A DNA stretch of 64,000 nucleotides. Origin: Halocaridina rubra (lineage: Eukaryota; Arthropoda; Malacostraca; Decapoda; Atyidae). The stretch covers positions 1 through 64,000 of the forward strand of contig JAXCGZ010019193.1 of the NCBI GenBank assembly GCA_037179515.1, given 5' to 3'. Below the pieces are notes generated by a model. It was given only the letters and a program-made list of their open reading frames with translations. It was not told the DNA's origin and did not search any database. Shown here piece by piece: positions 58,557 to 64,000 of the stretch. Positions within the stretch are counted from its first letter, which is position 1. The number at the start of each line of letters is the position of its first letter. The position numbers were made by a program, and so were the translations under genes.

Positions 58557-58871
58557 GATCTAAGGAGAATTATTGGAATAGACATCATGAAAGTAATGCA
58601 GAGGTATATTAAAACCCAGCAGAGAGCTGGAGAATTCATTACACATCTTTTATAATCCCTTCACATCTGACAGGTCATTACACTCTCCATCTCTGTTTCT
58701 CTTTACAGCCTGATAAAGGTTGTTTTATTTTATCATTTTTTGGCCCATCCTGGTGTCACAATAATCTTGAAAAAAAAATAAATAATAAATAAATAAAATA
58801 AAAAATTGCCAAAAAAAACGCAATACAGTGAATTAGCGATAGGTGAATCACGATATAGCGAGGGATCACTG
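57748..58871 (-). mobile_element. B9: foldback composite with LINE4 end, abutting B8
   Basis: Left begins with TA then TTGGCATTTATT, the LINE4 fragment in reverse (57750-57905), then arm 57905-58030, centre with a short CT run, second arm 58560-58770, and right end, read inward, CAGTGATCCCTCGCTATATC (5' type II). The LINE4 junction is the same as in B2, B3 and B5. Confidence 0.78.
57750..57905 (-). pseudogene. LINE4 C-terminal coding fragment (in B9)
   Basis: Minus strand gives [20 protein letters not shown] and remnants of the RIPSRIINA end with small deletions. Confidence 0.68.
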
Positions 58872-58924
58872 TATATTTATACGCACAGTATATGTTTATG
58901 CATGTGCATGTGTGTGTATGCATA
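58872..58924. other. TG/CA-rich spacer
   Basis: Degenerate TATG/TGCA sequence between B9 and B10, probably a decayed TA/TG microsatellite. Confidence 0.5.
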
Positions 58925-59263
58925 CAGTAACCCCTCGTTTATCGCGGGGGTTCGGTTCCGGGACCGGCCACGATAGGTGAATTTCCGTGAAGTAGGAACA
59001 CCTAAAAAATTTTTTTTTTTTTTTTTTAAAGATGATTATGACACCAGGACAATCCAAAAAATGATAAAATAAAATAGCCTTTATCAGGCTGTAAAAAGAA
59101 ACAGAGATGGAGAAGGTAATGACCTGTCAGATGTGAAGGGATTATAAAAGATGTGTAATGAATATCCAATTCTCTGCTGGGTTTTAATATACCTCTGCAT
59201 TACTTTCATGATGTCTATTCAAAAATTCTCCTTATATCTTATTGATATTATTAGTATTATTAT

Positions 59264-59343
<80 letters not shown>

Positions 59344-59386
59344 TATTATTGGCAACAATAATTTTCCATTGATGATGATTGTGGAG

Positions 59387-59451
<65 letters not shown>

Positions 59452-59666
59452 GAATTTGTAATTAAACCATTATTTTTACAATAAATAATGTCCTTTTGGT
59501 TGAATGAACAAGCGTTCAATAAAGATGTTTCTGTCTCTCTCTCTCTCTCCAGCATTCTATTTTACCCAACCCACCACACTCTCTTTGTCTCAGCCAACTA
59601 GGGAGGGGCACTGTACACAGTTATTAAAGTAAATAAACCAACACATGTACAACCAATGATGAGCCC

Positions 59667-59734
<68 letters not shown>

Positions 59735-60014
59735 CTCCCCAATCATCATCAAAGGAAAATTATTGCCTCCAATAATAATAATAATAAGATATAAGGAGAA
59801 TTATTGGAATAGACATCATGAAAGTAATGCAGAGGTATACTAAAACCCAGTAGAGAACTGGATGTTCATTACACATCTTTTATAATCCCTTCACATCTGA
59901 GAGGTCAGTACACTCTCCATCTCTGTTTCTCTTTACAGCCTGATAAAGGCTGTTTTATTTTATAAATTTTTGGCCCGTCCTGGTGTCACACAAAAAAAAA
60001 AAATAAATAAATAA

Positions 60015-60095
<81 letters not shown>

Positions 60096-60162
60096 TTGTC
60101 CAAAAAATCCGCAATGCACTGAATTCGCGATAGGTGAACCGCGAAAAAGCGAGGGATTACTG
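58925..60162 (-). mobile_element. B10: complete foldback composite with type II ends
   Basis: Left CAGTAACCCCTCGTTTATCG, GTTCGGTTCCGGGACCGG (3' type II); right, read inward, CAGTAATCCCTCGCTTTTTC, GGTTCACCTATCGCG (5' type II). Arms about 59030-59240 and 59785-59990, centre with short CT run 59534-59550. Confidence 0.83.
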
Positions 60163-60235
60163 TATATATATTTAACAATATATATATGATTGTGTATATA
60201 CATGTATATGGGTGTGTGTACATGTGTTTGTATAA
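60163..60235. other. TA/TG-rich spacer before LINE3
   Basis: Degenerate TATATG/GTGTGT sequence; nothing else seen. Confidence 0.5.
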
Positions 60236-63200
60236 GATTAGTAGGTTGGCCAAAGCACCAGCCGCCCGTTGAAAGACTACGACTAAAGGTATTAGGATGC
60301 AACTAGGACTGGTCCAGACAGTTCCAGGTTGAGTCTTCCTTCAGGACGGTTCTTTCCTCATGCCTACACCTACACTGAATATTCTGGCATATTCATTACA
60401 AATCTCTTGCTATTCCATTACATTTGACAAGTCACAACATTCTGGACATCTGTCTCTTTTACTTTCCTTTTCCTCATATTTGTTATTATTTATGGAAGGT
60501 TCACAATTAATGGCCCCCAGTACCCAGCATAGTGGGGTGCGAAGAATCTCCGGGGATCGTGTTGACTCCATCATTGGCTTGAGGGCAGACCCGTCTGGTG
60601 GTAGTAATGGTTCTGCTCTTAACCTTGCACCTCCCAATAGATCTGCTTCTTTCACTCTTCACTATTCAAACATTCGTGGGCTGAACTCTAATCTTTCATC
60701 TGTGGAACAGCACTTGGGCACTTTCCTCCCTAGCCTCCTCCTCCTATCTGAAACCCAGTTGTCTATACATGCTTCCACTGACCCATTCCAAATCTCTCAC
60801 TATAATCTGTGTACTCGTTTTTGTTCCAAAGGTGGGGTCTGTGCATACTGCAACACTAACACTCCTACTGTGATGCTCATGGACCTTGAATCTCCTGACT
60901 TTGATGTTCTCTGGTTAAAAGTCTATCTCTCCACTACCACTATCATCTTTTGCTTCTGCTACTGTTCTCCAAACTCCACAGAGTTTGTGTCTTTCTTTGA
61001 ATATCTCTCCTCGTGCCAAGAGTCCTTGCTATCTTCTCACCCACATGCCAAAGTTCTCTACATTGGAGACTTCAATGTACACCACAGTGAGTGGCTTCAT
61101 TCTTCTCACACTGATTTGGGAGGAAGCGAGGCCCTTGCTTTCTTTTTTACTCAAGATCTGGAGCAAATTATCAAACATCCTACTCACGTTCCTGATCGTC
61201 ACGAACATGTTGCAAACACACTTGACCTATTTTTTACTTCTAACCCTTCAAACTACTCTTATTCTGTGCATTCCCCTCTTGGTAAATCTGACCACTCTAT
61301 GATCTGTCTCTTCCATTTTCGCTCCCCCACCACCAATCACTCCTACTCAGCGCCACCTTTGGCACTTCGAGCGAACCCAACATGAAAATTTGCATAACTT
61401 TCTCTTTGACTTCCCATGGGATAACTACTGCTTTCGGTCCCTCAACCCTGAGCAGGTAGCTCTAAAAGTTGCCGAGATCACGACCGCGGGAATGGAGGCG
61501 TACATCCCCTCTTCTACAAAAACTTTCTCTCCCCCTAAACCTTGGTTTGACCGTGCCTGCTCCATGGCTATCCAGGCTAGGAATCAGGCTCACCAATCTT
61601 ACCAAGTCTCTCCTTCCGATTTAACTCGCTCTGCTTTTATTATAGCTAGGAATCGCTGTACAGCTCAGATTCGAAGGTCTAAGGCTTCCTTTATAAGAAG
61701 GAAAGTTGATGACCTTTAACTCCTCTCCCACTGACAAATGCTTTTGGTCCTTAGCCAAAAAACTCTCCAAAAACTTCTGTAACTCAAACTTTCCCCCTTT
61801 CATTCATTCTGAAGGTTTTATAGCTTACTCTCCCACTGACAAAGCCACTCTCTTTGGCTCTCATTTTTCTGCCAACTCTTCTATCAACGATTCCAGCGCA
61901 CCTGTTCCTCAGTCTTTTCCCCTCTCTAACCCTATGCCCTCCCTTATCCTCTCTTCACGCAAAGTTCATAAGGTTCTTCGCTCGCTAAAGACAAACAAGG
62001 CATCCGGTCCCGATGGTATCCCTGCAAGGTTCCTTAAGGAGTTTGCAGATGAGATGGCTCCCGTGCTTTGCCGTCTTTTTCGCCTCATTCTGTCAACCAG
62101 TATCTATCCTTCATCTTGGAAGCATGCACTAGTTCAACCTGTTCCTAAGAAGGGTGACCGCTCTATTCCTTCTAACTACCGACCTATTGCTCTAACCTCC
62201 TCTACTGCTAAAGTTATCAAAACTTTGCTCAATGTTCACTTCTTGAAATCCCTTGAATCTAACTCACTTATCTACAATCACCAGTACGGCTTCCGTAAGG
62301 CAAGATCCACTGGCGATCTCCTGTCCTATCTTACTCATGTATGGTCATCTTTTCTGAGGAACTATGGGGTATCCTTTGTCGTCGCCCTTGATATCTCTAA
62401 GGCTTTTGACAGAGTCTGGCACAAGGCTCTGTTGGCCAAACTCCCTGCCTATGGCTTTACCCCTTCTTTCTGTTCTCTGATTTCCAGTTTTCTTACTGAC
62501 CGTTTTATAACTGTAGTTGTTGATGGCGCGACATCTAGCCCTTTCTCTGTTACCAGCGGTATTCCACAGGGCTCTTTTCTTTCACCTACTCTCTTCCTTC
62601 TCTTCATCAATGATCTTCTACAATCCCAATCTTCCTCTCTTCTTCATGCCTTTGCCGATGATTCTACCCCTCACTTTTTCTCTGCCTTTTCTTCACAACC
62701 TTCATCTGTTACTCGTAATCAATCTCATATCACTCTTTCTTCTACTCTTAACTCCGATTTGCAGAGAGTATCTGAATGGGGCACTCAAAATTTAGTTAAA
62801 TTCAATGCCTCCAAGACACAGTTTCTGGCTATCTCTTTATCTTCTTCTCCTCCTGATAACCCTATTGTCTTCGAAACTAATGAAATTTACTCTCTTAACT
62901 TTATCAATATATTAGGAATCCATATAGCCTCTAACTTGTCTTGGAGGAATCACATAATCTAAATTTCTAAATCTTCATCCAAAAAATTGGGGGCTTTGTT
63001 TCATTTTCGTCATTACTTTTCCTCATTGCAGTTACTTAAAATTTACAAAGGTCTTATCTGCCCCTGCTAAGAATACTGCTCACACATCTGGGGTGCTTCT
63101 TCCTTTACTTATCTTCTTGATAGGGTTGAATCTAAGGCAGTCAGACTCATTAATGATCCTTCTCTTACTTCTAACCTGGAGTCTCTCTCTCTTCGCCGTA

Positions 63201-63684
63201 AGGTATCTTCCCTTTCGCTTTTCTATTGCTACTACTTCCATCGCTGCTCTGATGAGTTGGCGAGTTGCATCCCTCCTCCACTGCCGAGGCCGCGTAACAC
63301 TCCCCAAGTAGCCTCATCTCACAGGTACTGTGTGGAGATTTGTAGTTAGGGGATTGGTCTTTGCAGCGACTGCTTCTTCCCATCTACCTCTAGACTCTGG
63401 AACTCTCTTCCTCCTTCTGTCTTTCCTAATTCTTATGACCTTTCATCCTTCAAAAAGCAGATCTATCATCATATCAAAGCCTAGTCCTCCATATCTCTTG
63501 GTCCTCTGTACTTTGACTGTTTTTTCTGTCTGTCATTTTCCTTTGTGTGACATTACCTCATCTCTGCCTTGCCCTTAACCTGTTTCTTTTCCTTCGTCTT
63601 GGTATTTTCTCGTGCCCGGGCCTTTATTGATGAGGGTAGTTTCTGCCTGTCCCGGTGTCACACTCTTAAAAAAAAAAAAAAAAA
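60236..63684 (+). mobile_element. LINE3: jockey-like non-LTR retrotransposon, full-length-like
   Basis: Probable 5' untranslated start GTTGGCCAAAGCACCAGCCG (a motif I recall from decapod repeats), ORF2 relic 60492-63483, a 3' untranslated region, and a terminal GGTGTCACACTCTT plus an A run (63667-63684). Distinct from LINE1/2 in sequence. The same 3' word, CC.GGTGTCACA..TCTT, closes the B arms. Confidence 0.8.
60492..63483 (+). pseudogene. LINE3 ORF2: endonuclease and reverse transcriptase, broken
   Basis: First frame to 61385: linker, then an AP-type endonuclease with LHYSNIRGLNSN, LLLSETQL, VLYIGDFNVHHSEWL and LGKSDHSMI. A frame shift near 61370 leads to 61390-61719 (region between endonuclease and RT, with KPWFDRACSMAIQARNQA); another near 61710 leads to 61706-62962, the RT: NKASGPDGIPARFLKEFA, NYRPIALTSSTAKV, VVALDISKAFDRVWH, SGIPQGSFLSPTLFLLF and FADD (62651-62662). 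TAA at 62960 interrupts the C-terminus, which continues (LLDRVESKAVRLINDPS, FHRCSDELASC, SRLWNSLPPSVFPNSYD) to TAG 63481-63483 with more stops and a shift. The start at 60492 is preferred over 60360 because upstream codons look like untranslated sequence. Confidence 0.88.
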
Positions 63685-64000
63685 TTATATTTAAGTGCAT
63701 ATTTATATAGATATATATATATTTTTTCCATTACTCTTGTCATTTCTTCTGTTTGGCTTGTGTGATTTTGAGCTCACTGGTCCTTTGCTTTTTTATATTA
63801 AAGGGGTTACCTCCATACCAATCTATATTTGTAATTAGAGATTATTTTATTTTATTGTTGATGATTTCTTAATTATTTTGTCGATTTTCTTTGTTTGAGG
63901 GTGTTATTTCTTTTGGATTAGGCTTGACTTACTATCTTTAATTTTTAAATCCCTAAAGTCTCCTGAGTCCTTTTTGTTTTTACTCCCTCTGTCACTGTCA
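63685..64000 (+). repeat. Interspersed repeat R, copy 2 (cut by window end)
   Basis: Reverse complement of 31670-31963, continuing to the last base. AT-rich, no frame seen. Confidence 0.75.

Overview
This is a repeat-dense eukaryotic nuclear window in which I find no convincing host gene. The content (CR1/jockey-type non-LTR retrotransposons, Tigger/pogo DNA transposons, a BED-finger hAT transposon, long AT, TTA/TAA, GA and TCTG microsatellites, and a LINE 5' end starting with a motif I associate from memory with decapod repeats) suggests an arthropod, most plausibly a decapod crustacean. That assignment is inference.

The window is tiled by TA-inserting elements whose ends start CAG...TA and abut (TA)n tracts. 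Labels are local. Family T (Tigger, N-terminus MPPK) has copies at 1-2144, 8840-10312, 25851-27165, 27276-28305, 29754-31232, 31964-34754, 34957-36431, 36432-38035, 38162-39567, 42160-46499 and 52349-56267; three keep long but broken transposase reading frames and the rest are internally deleted. Families D/E/F are other Tigger-like elements (2441-3465, 6898-8664, 10431-18329, 18390-18966, 39709-40177), and G is a 5'-truncated Tigger (3466-5437). Most of these carry tandem arrays of 157-230 bp units, several derived from their own transposase gene. Family B consists of 1.1-1.4 kb composite foldback elements (about ten copies) with Tigger-type ends, two long inverted arms and a GA-rich centre; the arms look like a deleted derivative of LINE3.

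LINEs: LINE1 (14968-17382) is 5'-truncated with an uninterrupted reverse-transcriptase frame, nested in the 3' array of the D element. LINE2 (about 47170-51703) has a coiled-coil ORF1-like frame, endonuclease and RT, and is disabled. LINE3 (about 60236-63684) is full-length-like and broken. A hAT element (42718-45513) is nested in T10 with an 8-bp target duplication.

Layout: 1-5.4 kb T1, D fragment, G; 5.4-10.4 kb B1, F, T2; 10.4-19 kb D with LINE1, then D-short; 19-31 kb B2-B6 with T3-T5; 31-40 kb T6-T9; 40-47 kb E fragment, LINE4 piece, hairpin, B7, T10 with hAT; 47-52 kb LINE2 and a foldback; 52-60 kb T11, B8-B10; 60-64 kb LINE3 and repeat R.

All coordinates were read by eye; microsatellite edges are good to a few bases and array edges to about 20 bases.
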